Notes under the pieces: generated by a model | What the model was told of the DNA's origin: nothing | The model's input: only the letters and a program-made list of their open reading frames with translations | The model's database searches: none | NCBI RefSeq assembly: GCF_009765685.1 | Contig: NZ_LMUY01000074.1 | Location: 1,794-49,559, forward strand | DNA length: 47,766 nt | Reading direction: 5' to 3' | Source of the DNA: Acidisphaera sp. L21 | GTDB taxonomy: Bacteria; Pseudomonadota; Alphaproteobacteria; Acetobacterales; Acetobacteraceae | Position numbers and translations under genes: made by a program | Shown: positions 18,374-27,240 of the stretch, one piece after another | How positions within the stretch are numbered: the first letter of the stretch is position 1 | Layout: each line of letters starts with the position of its first letter

Positions 18374-19363
18374 ATGTCGCGTCCGGTCATCGCCTTCGCC
18401 GCCGTCAGCCTGCTCAGCCTTCCGGCGTTTGCCGCAACGCCGCAGCAGGATAATGCCAATATCGTGACAATGCAGGTCGAAAACGACGCAGTGTCCACGC
18501 TGAAGGGAACGTCGGATCAGTATTACACCAGCGGCCTGCGACTGGGGTGGACGTCCGGCACGCAGCAAGTGCCAGCATTCCTCAGCGATGCCGCCAACAA
18601 GGTGTGGGGCGACGGCGTCCAGCGCGTCAGCGTGTCGGTGAGCCAGTCCATCTTCACCCCCCGCAACACCCAAACCCGCAATCCGTCGCCGGACGATCAT
18701 CCGTATGCCGGTATCCTCGGCGTCACCGGGTCACTGATCCACGACACGGGCGATGCGCAGACCAGCTTGTCGGTCATGCTCGGCATCGTCGGGCCGGGTG
18801 CCGCCGGGCGGGAGGTGCAGAACGGCTTCCACGACATCATCGGCGACACGCCGAACAAGGGCTGGGGCACCCAGTTGCGGAACGAACCCCTGTTCGAGAT
18901 CACGCCGCAGCGGACGTGGCGGGTGGCGCTAGGCTCGTACTCGGGCGTCGCGTTCGACGCGCTGCCCAGTGTTCGGGCCGGTTTCGGCTTGGAGAAGAAC
19001 TATGTGCAGGCCGGCGTTCGGTTCCGCGTAGGGCAGGGGCTGGAGAGCGATTACGGTGTCGCCCGGATCGACGGTTATGGCGCCACCGACGTCTACACCC
19101 CGACGCAGCCCTTCGTCTGGTATGTGTTCGGCGGCCTCGACGGCCAGGTGGTTGGCACCGACGTGACGCTGACGGGCAACAATTTCCACAGCGGCCGCAG
19201 CGTTCCCGCGAAATGGGATGTGGGCGAGTTGGAACTTGGCGCGGCGGTGGTCTACCGCGGCGTGCGGATCACCTACACCCAGGTGTGGCAGACGCAGCAG
19301 TTCAGCACTGCCAAGTCCGGTTTGTTCAACTACGGCTCGCTGGCCGCAGCCGTGAGGTTCTGA
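18374..19363 (+). CDS. LpxR-family outer-membrane lipid A deacylase (DUF2219)
   Basis: A 329-residue beta-barrel protein. ATG 18374 starts a signal peptide, MSRPVIAFAAVSLLSLPAFA; the upstream 23 codons of the open frame are ignored. LpxR signatures are present: VENDAVS at 36-42 (the Asn-Asp pair of the active site), SDQYYTSGLRLGW, and DDHPYAGILG with the catalytic His. LpxR removes the 3'-acyloxyacyl group of lipid A at the cell surface. The C-terminal aromatic residue (AAVRF) fits an outer-membrane barrel. The stop overlaps the next gene's start (TGATG). Enzyme activity in this lineage is inferred, not shown. Confidence 0.85.
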   Translation: MSRPVIAFAAVSLLSLPAFAATPQQDNANIVTMQVENDAVSTLKGTSDQYYTSGLRLGWTSGTQQVPAFLSDAANKVWGDGVQRVSVSVSQSIFTPRNTQTRNPSPDDHPYAGILGVTGSLIHDTGDAQTSLSVMLGIVGPGAAGREVQNGFHDIIGDTPNKGWGTQLRNEPLFEITPQRTWRVALGSYSGVAFDALPSVRAGFGLEKNYVQAGVRFRVGQGLESDYGVARIDGYGATDVYTPTQPFVWYVFGGLDGQVVGTDVTLTGNNFHSGRSVPAKWDVGELELGAAVVYRGVRITYTQVWQTQQFSTAKSGLFNYGSLAAAVRF

Positions 19364-20331
19364 TGCAACGCCGGGCCCTTCTGGGCGCCTTAGCCGCAAC
19401 ATCACTCGCCGGTGTTCCTGTCGCGGCGTCGGCGCAGGACAGCTTCGGCGCGTTCCTGAGCGGCGTTCGGGCCGACGCCAGGCGCAGCGGCATTCGTGAT
19501 TCCACCTTGGGCGCAGCGTTGAACGGCATTAGCGTCAACGACAAGGTCATTGCTGCCGACCGCAAGCAGCCCGAATTCACCATGACCTGGACGCGCTACC
19601 GGTCGTTCACCATGTCCGACAAGCGCATCGCCCGGGGCAAGGAGTCCGTCGCCGCCAATCGTGCGCTGTTCGCCGCCGTATCGCAGCGCTACCAGGTGGA
19701 TCTGCCGCCGATCGCGGGCATCTGGGGCCTCGAGAGTAATTTCGGCACCGACACCGGCAACTACAACGTCATCGAAGCCCTGGCGACGCTGGCCTGGGAG
19801 GGCCGCCGCGCCTCCTTCTTCCGCAGCCAGTTGATGAGCGCGCTCAAGATCCTGGACCATGGCGACGTGATGCCCGGCCGCATGATGGGATCCTATGCCG
19901 GGGCGATGGGCCAGCCGCAATTCATGCCCGACTCATACCTCCGCTACGCCGTGGATTTCGAGGGCAATGGCCGCCGCGATATCTGGGACAGCCGGGGCGA
20001 CGTGCTCGGCTCCATCGCCAACTACCTGGCCAAATCCGGCTGGCGGTATGGTGAGCCATCGTGCCAGCCGATCCGGGTGCCCCCCGAACTCGACGCCTCC
20101 AGCGTTGGGCGCGACGTGAAGAGGTCGCTGGGCGAATGGCAGCGCATGGGGGTGCGGCGCGATGACGGCAGCATGTTCGGCCGACCCGACCCGATTGGCG
20201 CCGTCGTCATGCCGGACGGCACCGGCGGTCCGGCGTTCATGGTCTATGCCAACTTTACCGCGATCCGGCGCTACAACCCGTCCGACTACTACGCGCTGGC
20301 GGTGAGCCTGCTCGGCGACATGGTGATTTGA
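19363..20331 (+). CDS. mltB: Lytic murein transglycosylase, MltB-like
   Basis: A 322-residue periplasmic peptidoglycan lytic enzyme. ATG 19363 overlaps the lpxR-like stop, and the signal peptide runs through VAASAQ. The catalytic Glu is E124 in GIWGLESNFGTDTGNYNVIE. The supporting motifs SYAGAMGQPQFMPDSY and VDFEGNGRRDIWDS are typical of MltB/SLT family 3. It cleaves MurNAc-GlcNAc bonds to give 1,6-anhydro ends. No lipobox is visible, so it is probably soluble in the periplasm, like SltB. It is part of a run of envelope genes (lpxR-like, mltB, rlpA, dacF). Confidence 0.93.
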   Translation: MQRRALLGALAATSLAGVPVAASAQDSFGAFLSGVRADARRSGIRDSTLGAALNGISVNDKVIAADRKQPEFTMTWTRYRSFTMSDKRIARGKESVAANRALFAAVSQRYQVDLPPIAGIWGLESNFGTDTGNYNVIEALATLAWEGRRASFFRSQLMSALKILDHGDVMPGRMMGSYAGAMGQPQFMPDSYLRYAVDFEGNGRRDIWDSRGDVLGSIANYLAKSGWRYGEPSCQPIRVPPELDASSVGRDVKRSLGEWQRMGVRRDDGSMFGRPDPIGAVVMPDGTGGPAFMVYANFTAIRRYNPSDYYALAVSLLGDMVI

Positions 20332-21227
20332 TCCGCCGGACGGCCCTGTTTCTGGCGTTGGCCGCCGGGCTCGCCGGGTGTGGTCTGTTCAACCGGAAGC
20401 CACCGGCCGCGCCGACCCCGGCGCATTATACACTCGGCTCGCCGTATCAGATGGGCGGCGTGTGGTACTACCCGAAAGACCAGACGGAGTATGATGCGAC
20501 GGGATTGGCCGCCATCGTGCCGGCCCAGACCGGGCTTACGGCGGATGGGGAGCGGTTCGATTCTTCTGCCCTGGCCGCGTCGCATCACACGCTGCAACTG
20601 CCCGCCATTGCGCGGATCACCAACCTGGAGAATGGGCGGGAAGTCCTGGTCCGGCTGAATGACCGTGGCCCCGCCGATGCTGGCCGGGTGGTAGGGCTCA
20701 CCCAGCATGCCGCCGACCTGCTGGGCGCCAGGGACGGCACCCAGATCCGCGTGCAGTTGGATGGCGGCATGACCAGTGGCCTGACGAACCAGATCGGCGG
20801 CGGCCCGAAGCTGGACGTTGCCGCCGCGCCGCTGGCCACCGTCCAATCGCAATCGCTGGCGCCGCCGCCGGGTGTCGGCCAGTCGTCCCGCGGGCGCACC
20901 GCCGTCGGCCACGGACCGGCGAGCGCCCCCGTTGATGCCGTCGCCGCCGCCCGCGTGCCGGATCGCTTGCCGGATCAGGTGACTCAGGGCTCTCCCCACC
21001 CTGGCCTGATCTATCTGCGTGCTTCGGAGTTTGGCCGAGTCGATTACGCCCGCCGGGTCGCGGCCCAACTCACCGGACTTGGCCCGGAGATCGAGCACAC
21101 GCACGAAGGGCGCAGCGACCGCTACCGTGTTCGCGCCGGCCCGTTCAACTCCGTCGCGGCGGCCGACGCGGCGCTGGACCAGGCGCGGCGCGCAGGCGTA
21201 ATCGACTCCCATCTCGTGGTGGAATAG
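20328..21227 (+). CDS. rlpA: Septal-ring lytic transglycosylase RlpA, lipoprotein with SPOR domain
   Basis: A 299-residue lipoprotein. The start is TTG 20328, overlapping the previous stop by 4 bases (TTGA), giving MIRRTALFLALAAGLAGC with lipidation at C18. The double-psi beta-barrel domain (about 60-140) includes GERFDSSALAASHHTLQLP, then ITNLENGREVLVRLNDRGP. The C-terminal SPOR domain (about 225-298, starting GLIYLRASEFGRV) binds denuded septal glycan. A Pro/Ala-rich linker joins the two. RlpA cleaves naked glycan strands at division sites. It belongs to the operon with dacF. Confidence 0.93.
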   Translation: MIRRTALFLALAAGLAGCGLFNRKPPAAPTPAHYTLGSPYQMGGVWYYPKDQTEYDATGLAAIVPAQTGLTADGERFDSSALAASHHTLQLPAIARITNLENGREVLVRLNDRGPADAGRVVGLTQHAADLLGARDGTQIRVQLDGGMTSGLTNQIGGGPKLDVAAAPLATVQSQSLAPPPGVGQSSRGRTAVGHGPASAPVDAVAAARVPDRLPDQVTQGSPHPGLIYLRASEFGRVDYARRVAAQLTGLGPEIEHTHEGRSDRYRVRAGPFNSVAAADAALDQARRAGVIDSHLVVE

Positions 21228-21236
21228 GAGCAGCCC

Positions 21237-22451
21237 ATGACCCAGAGCCTGACCCGGCGCATTCTGCTCGCCACCTCATCCGCCCTTGTCGCCACCCCGG
21301 CGTTGGCCCAACGCAGAGCGCCTCGTGCCGGTCGCGGCAAGGCCAGTGCCGAGCCAGTGCCCACCGGCAACCCTGCGCAAACGCCCCTGGGGCCGATCGA
21401 CACCGCGGCGAAATACGCCATCGTCGTCGACTACAACACCGGCGCCACCCTGTTGGACAAGGATGCGGACGTTCAGCAGCCGCCATCCTCGATGACGAAG
21501 CTGATGACCGCCTACATCGTCTACGGCATGTTGAAGATCGGCCGGCTGAAGCTGGACCAGGAACTGCCCGTCAGCGACAAGGCGTGGCGGATGCAGGGCT
21601 CGAAGATGTTCGTGCCCCAGGGCGGCAGCGTGAAGGTCGAGGATCTTATCCGCGGCATGATCATCCAGTCCGGCAACGACGCGTGCATCGTGCTGGCAGA
21701 GGCGATTGCAGGATCGGAGGATCAGTTCGTCGACCAGATGAACGCGCACGCCAAAGACTTGGGCATGACCAACACCCACTACGCCAACTGCACCGGCTGG
21801 CCCGATGCCACGCAGCATATGAGCATGCGGGACATTGCAACGCTGACCGCGCACATCATCCACGACTACCCGGAATACTATCACTATGACAAAGAAACTT
21901 CGTTCAAATACAACGGCATCAACCAGGAAAACCGCAATTCCCTGGTGGTGAAGGGTCTCGCCGACGGGCTGAAGACCGGCCACACCGACGCTGGCGGCTA
22001 TGGGCTGGTCGGCAGCGCGGATCGCGGCGGGCGCCGGGTGATCCTGGTGGTAAACGGCCTCACCTCGATGCACGCCCGAGCGGAAGAGAGCGAGAAGTTG
22101 CTAGAATGGAGTTTCCGCGAGTTCGAGAATGTCACCCTGTTCAGGGCCGGCGATACGGTCGAGACGATCAAGGTTTGGCTAGGGACCGAGCCGACGGTGC
22201 CGCTGGTCGGTGGGCGCGACCTGACCATCACCATGCCCAAGCAGTGGCGCAACACTGCGAAGATCGAGGTACAATACAACGCGCCGGTCGAGGCGCCGAT
22301 CGGGCGTGGCGACACGCTGGGCAAGCTGGTGGTAAGCGGCCAGGGCGTGCCCGCGATGCAGGTGCCGTTGCTGGCCGGTGCCGACGTACCGCGCAAGGGC
22401 CTGCCGGGCCGCGCGCTGGCGGTGCTCGGCCACTACGTGCTCGGAAGCTGA
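21237..22451 (+). CDS. dacF: D-alanyl-D-alanine carboxypeptidase (DacC/DacF family PBP)
   Basis: A 404-residue class C low-molecular-weight penicillin-binding protein. ATG follows AGGAG by 8 nt, and the signal peptide ends PALA before QRR. Active-site motifs are S85-M-T-K88, S145-G-N147 and K246-T-G248. The C-terminal PBP5-like domain ends near residue 395 with a weak amphipathic tail for membrane attachment. It trims the terminal D-Ala of peptidoglycan stem peptides. Its TGA stop lies in the same frame as tmk, three codons before the tmk start. Confidence 0.95.
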   Translation: MTQSLTRRILLATSSALVATPALAQRRAPRAGRGKASAEPVPTGNPAQTPLGPIDTAAKYAIVVDYNTGATLLDKDADVQQPPSSMTKLMTAYIVYGMLKIGRLKLDQELPVSDKAWRMQGSKMFVPQGGSVKVEDLIRGMIIQSGNDACIVLAEAIAGSEDQFVDQMNAHAKDLGMTNTHYANCTGWPDATQHMSMRDIATLTAHIIHDYPEYYHYDKETSFKYNGINQENRNSLVVKGLADGLKTGHTDAGGYGLVGSADRGGRRVILVVNGLTSMHARAEESEKLLEWSFREFENVTLFRAGDTVETIKVWLGTEPTVPLVGGRDLTITMPKQWRNTAKIEVQYNAPVEAPIGRGDTLGKLVVSGQGVPAMQVPLLAGADVPRKGLPGRALAVLGHYVLGS

Positions 22452-22457
22452 CGACCG

Positions 22458-23069
22458 CTGTTCATCACGCTGGAAGGCGGCGAGGGGGCGGGTAAATCCA
22501 CCCAGGCGCGCCGCCTGGCTGCGTGGCTGGCCGGGCAAGGGCGGCCGGTGCTGCTGACCCGCGAGCCCGGCGGCTCGCCCGGCGCCGAAACCCTCCGTGG
22601 CCTGCTGCTATCGGGGCTGCATGATTGGTCGCCCGAGGCGGAAACCCTGCTGCACTTTGCCGCCCGGGCCGAGCACGTGGCCCGCACCATCCGCCCCGCG
22701 CTGGCCGCGGGTATGGTCGTGGTGTGCGACCGGTTCTACGATTCCACAATGGCGTATCAGGGTTATGGACAGGGGGCGGACCAGGCGCACATCGCCGGGT
22801 TGATCGCGTTGCTGGGCATCGCACCCGACCTGACGTTGGTGCTGGACGTGTCGGAGGCCGTTGCGACCGCCCGAATGGCAGCCCGCGCCCGCGCACTAGA
22901 CAGATACGACCGGCTAGGCGCCGGCTTCCACGCCCGCGTCGCCGACGGGTTTCGCAGCATCGCCGCCGCGCATCCGGCGCGGTGCCGCGTCATCGACGCG
23001 AATGGCAATGCGGACCAGGTGCTCGCCGCCGTCACCACCATCGTCGCGTCTAGACTGCAGGGCGCATGA
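22458..23069 (+). CDS. tmk: Thymidylate kinase, apparent CTG start
   Basis: About 203 residues; phosphorylates dTMP to dTDP. The P-loop is LEGGEGAGKST (residues 5-15), the DR(Y/F) motif is VVCDRFYDSTMAYQGYG, and the family length is 200-215. The N-terminal strand reads FITLEGGEG, and upstream are only CGA CCG CTG after the in-frame dacF stop at 22449-22451. No ATG, GTG or TTG precedes the P-loop. A CTG start at 22458 gives the usual MFITLEGG terminus. A start at the first downstream ATG/GTG would delete the ATP site. The stop overlaps holB (ATGA). Confidence 0.9.
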   Translation: MFITLEGGEGAGKSTQARRLAAWLAGQGRPVLLTREPGGSPGAETLRGLLLSGLHDWSPEAETLLHFAARAEHVARTIRPALAAGMVVVCDRFYDSTMAYQGYGQGADQAHIAGLIALLGIAPDLTLVLDVSEAVATARMAARARALDRYDRLGAGFHARVADGFRSIAAAHPARCRVIDANGNADQVLAAVTTIVASRLQGA

Positions 23070-24067
23070 CCACTCTCGCCCCCCGGGAAAACCCGCTGCT
23101 GTTCGGCCACGCCGCGGCGGAGGGGCAGATCCTCGACGCATTGCGCAGTGGCCGTATGCACCATGCCTGGTTGGTCACCGGCTCACCCGGCGTCGGTAAG
23201 GCCACGCTCGCCTACCGCTTCGCCCGCCGCCTTCTCGCCGGCATCCACCCCGGCGACACCCTTGCGGTCGACCCGGCATCCCCCGTATTCCGCCGCATCG
23301 CCATCGGCAGCCACGCCGATCTGCTGACGGTGGAGAGGGAATGGGACGAGAAGAAGTCCCGTCTGCGCGGCGAAATCGTGGTGGACGACGTGCGCGCCGT
23401 CTCCAACTTCCTGCGCCTGACCCCGGCGGAGGGCGGCTGGCGCGTGGTGGTGGTGGACGGGGCGGAGCACATGAACCGCAACGCCGCCAATGCCCTGCTC
23501 AAGATGCTGGAAGAGCCGCCACCCCGCGCCGTCCTGCTGTTGACCTGCGCCGCGCCCGGCCGGTTGCTGCCGACCATTCGTAGCCGCTGCCGCCGGCTGG
23601 GCCTGCTCCCGCTGACCCAGAGCGAGATGGAAACCGGCCTGTCCGACTACCTGCCCGACACGCCGGTGCTGGAGCGCAGTCGCCTTGCCGAACTCGCCGC
23701 CGGGTCGCTGGGCCGGGCGTTGCTACTGTCGGAGGAGAAGGGCCTGCAGCTCGCCGCCCTGGCCAGTGAAGTGCTGGATAATGTGCCCGACCTGCCCAAA
23801 CTGCGCGCCTTCGCCATCGCCGAGGCGCTCGGGGGCCGGGCGGAGGATCGGTTCACCCCATTCATGACACTGCTGCGCGATGCCTTGTCGGATTCGGTGC
23901 GCCGCGCTGCTCGCGGCTCGTCCGAACGGTTGGCGGATGTGCGTCCCCTAGCCGAGTGGGTCGAAGTGTGGCAGTCGCTGACCCATATCCAGATCGAGAC
24001 GGAGCGCCTGAACCTCGATCGGCGTCAGGCGCTGCTGTCCTCGATCGCATTGCTGAACGGGCCATGA
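23066..24067 (+). CDS. holB: DNA polymerase III delta' subunit
   Basis: A 333-residue AAA+ clamp-loader subunit. The N-terminal region RMHHAWLVTGSPGVGKAT (P-loop 39-47) and IVVDDVRAVSNFLRLTP are typical. The sensor-like segment is NAANALLKMLEEPPPRAVLLL, followed by TIRSRCRRLGLLPL with the SRC motif. The four Cys of the E. coli zinc module are not present, as in many alphaproteobacteria. It is part of the loader for the beta clamp. It overlaps tmk by 4 nt and metG by 4 nt, a tightly coupled order also seen in relatives. Confidence 0.94.
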   Translation: MTTLAPRENPLLFGHAAAEGQILDALRSGRMHHAWLVTGSPGVGKATLAYRFARRLLAGIHPGDTLAVDPASPVFRRIAIGSHADLLTVEREWDEKKSRLRGEIVVDDVRAVSNFLRLTPAEGGWRVVVVDGAEHMNRNAANALLKMLEEPPPRAVLLLTCAAPGRLLPTIRSRCRRLGLLPLTQSEMETGLSDYLPDTPVLERSRLAELAAGSLGRALLLSEEKGLQLAALASEVLDNVPDLPKLRAFAIAEALGGRAEDRFTPFMTLLRDALSDSVRRAARGSSERLADVRPLAEWVEVWQSLTHIQIETERLNLDRRQALLSSIALLNGP

Positions 24068-25599
24068 CCGAAACATTCTACATCACCACGCCCATTTATT
24101 ACGTGAATGGCGCGCCGCATATCGGCCACGCCTACACCTCCATCGCGGCGGACGTGTTGGCGCGATGGATGCGGATGGAGGGCAGGGAGGTCTACTTCCT
24201 GACCGGCACGGACGAGCACGGGCAGAAAGTCGCCCAGGCCGCCGCGGCCGCCGGGCAGGACCCGCAGAGTTTCGTGGACGGCCTGGCTGCGGAATTCCGC
24301 GACATGTCCGCCAAGATGAACATCTCCAACGACGATTTCATCCGCACCACGGAGGAGCGGCACAAGCAAGGCTGCGCGGCCCTGTGGAAAATTCTGGCCG
24401 ATAAGGACGAAATCTACCTCGGCCATTACGAGGGTTGGTATGCCCTGCGGGACGAGGCGTTCTACGGCGAGGACGAGGTCACGACCCGCCCGGATGGAAC
24501 GAAAATTTCGCCCTTCGGCTCCCCGGTGGAATGGGTGAAGGAACCGAACTATCTGTTCCGCATGTCCGCCTGGGGCGACCGGTTGCTGGCGTTCTACGAG
24601 GCCAATCCGGAGTTTCTCGGCCCGAGCTCTACCCGTAGCGAGATCATCAGCTTCGTAAAGGGCGGGATGACCGACCTTTCCGTCAGCCGGGCATCGCTGA
24701 CCTGGGGCGTGCCGGTGCCAGGCGACCCGGAACAGGTAATGTATGTCTGGCTGGATGCCTTGGCCAACTACATTACCGCGCTGGGTTATCCCGACGAATC
24801 AGCACCTTTGTGGCGGTTCTGGCCAGCGAACGTGCACTTCGTCGGTAAAGATATCGCCCGGTTTCACACCGTCATCTGGCCCGCGTTCCTGATGGCCGCC
24901 GGCATCCCGGTGCCCAAGCGCGTCTATGCCAACGGCTGGTGGACGGTCGAGGGCGAGAAGATGAGCAAGTCGGTCGGCAACGTCATCGACCCGCGCGACC
25001 TGGTGAAGGAATTCGGGCTCGACGTCGTACGATTCTTCCTGCTGCGGGAAATGCCGTTTGGCAACGACGGCGACTTCAACCGCCGCGCTTTGATCGGTCG
25101 CATGAACAGCGAGTTGGCGAACGACCTTGGCAATCTGGCGCAGCGCTCCCTGTCATTGATCGCCCGCAACTGCGACGCCAAACTGCCCGAGCGCGGCCCG
25201 GCGACCGAGGACGACACCGAAATCCTGTCCCAGGCCATGGCGCTGCCCGGCATCATGCAGCCGAAGCTGCTGCGCCAGATCTACGGTGACGCGCTGGAGG
25301 ATGCCTGGAAGGTGATCCGCGCCGCCAACGCCTATATCGACCGCCAGGCGCCCTGGGTGCTGCGCAAAACCGATACCGTGCGCATGGCCGCGGTGCTGCG
25401 CGTCCTGGCCGACGCGCTGCGCCCAATCGCCACGGTGCTGCTGCCGTTCATGCCCGGCGCGATGGGCGCGATGCTGGACCAACTTGGGGTGCCCGCGGAC
25501 GCCCGCGACTTCGCCGCCTTGGCCACGCCGTTGCCCGGCGGCATTACCCTGCCGCCACCGCAAGGCATCTTCCCACGCTACACGGGTGACGCCGCGTAG
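24064..25599 (+). CDS. metG: Methionyl-tRNA synthetase
   Basis: A 511-residue class I synthetase starting at ATG 24064 in an ATGA overlap with holB. The HIGH motif is H19-I-G-H22 in YYVNGAPHIGHAY, and KMSKS lies near 300-304 (GEKMSKSVGN). The anticodon-binding helical domain occupies about 380-500. Length and absence of the C-terminal EMAP-like dimerisation domain match the shorter alphaproteobacterial form. It charges initiator and elongator tRNA-Met. The stop is immediately followed by the tatD start. Confidence 0.97.
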   Translation: MTETFYITTPIYYVNGAPHIGHAYTSIAADVLARWMRMEGREVYFLTGTDEHGQKVAQAAAAAGQDPQSFVDGLAAEFRDMSAKMNISNDDFIRTTEERHKQGCAALWKILADKDEIYLGHYEGWYALRDEAFYGEDEVTTRPDGTKISPFGSPVEWVKEPNYLFRMSAWGDRLLAFYEANPEFLGPSSTRSEIISFVKGGMTDLSVSRASLTWGVPVPGDPEQVMYVWLDALANYITALGYPDESAPLWRFWPANVHFVGKDIARFHTVIWPAFLMAAGIPVPKRVYANGWWTVEGEKMSKSVGNVIDPRDLVKEFGLDVVRFFLLREMPFGNDGDFNRRALIGRMNSELANDLGNLAQRSLSLIARNCDAKLPERGPATEDDTEILSQAMALPGIMQPKLLRQIYGDALEDAWKVIRAANAYIDRQAPWVLRKTDTVRMAAVLRVLADALRPIATVLLPFMPGAMGAMLDQLGVPADARDFAALATPLPGGITLPPPQGIFPRYTGDAA

Positions 25600-26370
25600 A
25601 TGCTGATCGATTCACACTGCCACCTCGACTATTTCACCGCCGAACTGGACGGAATCCTCGCCCGCGCTGCGGAGGCGGGCGTAGGCGAGTTGGTCACCAT
25701 AGGCACGACGCTGGATCAATCCCTGGCGATCCGGACCCTGGCGGAGTCGCACGCCAACGTCTGGTGCACGATCGGCGTCCACCCGCAAAGCGCTGCTAAA
25801 GCCCCGGTGCCGACTCCCGAGGCGCTCGTCGCCATGGCCGACCACCCGAAGGTCATCGGGATCGGTGAGTCCGGGCTCGACTATTTCTACGACACTGCGC
25901 CGAAGGACGTTCAGCAGGCCTCCTTCCGCGCCCATATCCGCGCCGCCCGCATGGCTAGCGTGCCGCTATGCATTCACGCGCGAGATGCCGACACGGATAT
26001 CGCCACGATCCTGCGGGAAGAACGGGAGGAGGGCGGCCATTACGACTTTCTGCTGCACTGCTTTTCCTCCGGCCGCGGCCTGGCCGAGGCGGCCCTGGAG
26101 ATGGGTGGCTATTTCAGTTTCTCCGGCATCCTGACCTTTCCGAAATCCACTGAAAACCGTGACATAGCCCGGGACATTCCTGCAGACCGGTTGCTTGTGG
26201 AGACGGACTCGCCGTATCTCGCGCCAGTTCCATTCCGCGGCAAACGCAACGAACCGTCCTACGTCGCCAAAACAGCCGATGTATTGGCGGAGGTACGTGG
26301 CCTAACGTCCAACGAACTGGCAGCGCTGACGACCGCCAATTTCCGCCGCTTGTTCCGCCGCGCGGCCTGA
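25600..26370 (+). CDS. tatD: TatD family metal-dependent hydrolase (YcfH-like)
   Basis: A 256-residue TIM-barrel metalloenzyme. Metal ligands are H6 and H8 (LIDSHCHLDYF), Glu in GIGESGLDYFYD, and His in PLCIHARD and in LLHCFSS. The final Asp is in LVETDSPYLAP. TatD proteins are Mg-dependent 3'-5' DNases or D-aminoacyl-tRNA deacylase-like enzymes. It starts on the base after the metG stop and overlaps the next gene (TGATG). The position after metG matches the common ycfH arrangement. Confidence 0.93.
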   Translation: MLIDSHCHLDYFTAELDGILARAAEAGVGELVTIGTTLDQSLAIRTLAESHANVWCTIGVHPQSAAKAPVPTPEALVAMADHPKVIGIGESGLDYFYDTAPKDVQQASFRAHIRAARMASVPLCIHARDADTDIATILREEREEGGHYDFLLHCFSSGRGLAEAALEMGGYFSFSGILTFPKSTENRDIARDIPADRLLVETDSPYLAPVPFRGKRNEPSYVAKTADVLAEVRGLTSNELAALTTANFRRLFRRAA

Positions 26371-27161
26371 TGCGCGTCACTATTCTGGGCTGCGGCGGCT
26401 CCGCCGGGGTTCCCCAGCTTGGCGGCGCCGACGGCCATGGTGACTGGGGCGCTTGCGACCCGGCGGAGCCCCGCAACCGTCGCACCCGCACCTCCATCGT
26501 CGTGGAAAGCGCCGCGTGCCAGCGACTATTGGTCGATACGGGGCCGGAAATGCGCTGCCAGTTGCTCGCAGCCGGTGTGCCGAAGGTGGATGCAGTGTTG
26601 TTCACCCACTCCCACGCCGACCACATCACCGGGCTAGACGACGTGCGCATCCTGAACCGGCTTGCCAATTCCCCGCTGCCCGCATTCGGCACCCAATTCA
26701 CCTTGGGCGAGCTGGCGCAGCGGTTCGACTATGCGTTTCTCCCCTGGAAGCCGCCAACGTTCTTCCGCCCGGTAATGGTGCCGCAGCCGTTCGAATACGG
26801 CGACACCATCGAGGCCGCGGGTATGGCGGTACAGGTGTTCGAGCAGGATCACCGCGTGATGAAGACCACGGGGCTACGGATTGGCCAGTTTGGTTACTCG
26901 ACCGACGTGGTGAATTTGGACGAAACCGCATTTGCCACCCTGGCTGGGATCGACACCTGGCTGGTCGGCTGCTTCCAGCGCGCCGCCCACAGCACCCACG
27001 CCAATTTCGAGCGAGTCCTCGGATGGGCAAAACGTGTGGGCGCCCGGCGTACCGTGCTTACCCATATGGGCCCCGACCTCGACTGGGCCTGGATGCAGCA
27101 GCGCCTGCCGCCCGGCGTCGAACCCGGTTGGGACGGTCAAGTGTTGGAGATTTTGGACTAA
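26370..27161 (+). CDS. Metallo-beta-lactamase-fold hydrolase, PhnP-like
   Basis: A 263-residue MBL-fold enzyme. It begins VTILGCGGSAGVPQLGG, the G-x-G-x-S-x-G-V-P start of the PhnP/lipoyltransferase-associated group. The metal motif is H80-S-H82-A-D84-H85, and further ligands are in LTHMGPDLDW near the C-terminus. PhnP hydrolyses cyclic phosphodiesters; the substrate here is unknown and no phosphonate genes are near. It is the last gene of the operon running from at least dacF, and the next gene begins 79 bp on with its own ribosome site. Confidence 0.88.
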   Translation: MRVTILGCGGSAGVPQLGGADGHGDWGACDPAEPRNRRTRTSIVVESAACQRLLVDTGPEMRCQLLAAGVPKVDAVLFTHSHADHITGLDDVRILNRLANSPLPAFGTQFTLGELAQRFDYAFLPWKPPTFFRPVMVPQPFEYGDTIEAAGMAVQVFEQDHRVMKTTGLRIGQFGYSTDVVNLDETAFATLAGIDTWLVGCFQRAAHSTHANFERVLGWAKRVGARRTVLTHMGPDLDWAWMQQRLPPGVEPGWDGQVLEILD

Positions 27162-27240
27162 GGCGGCGCATTAACGCTTTCTGAAGCATCATCCGGGCAT
27201 CACCGTCGCCGACTCTAAAACAGAGCCGGAGGCGGGGAAG

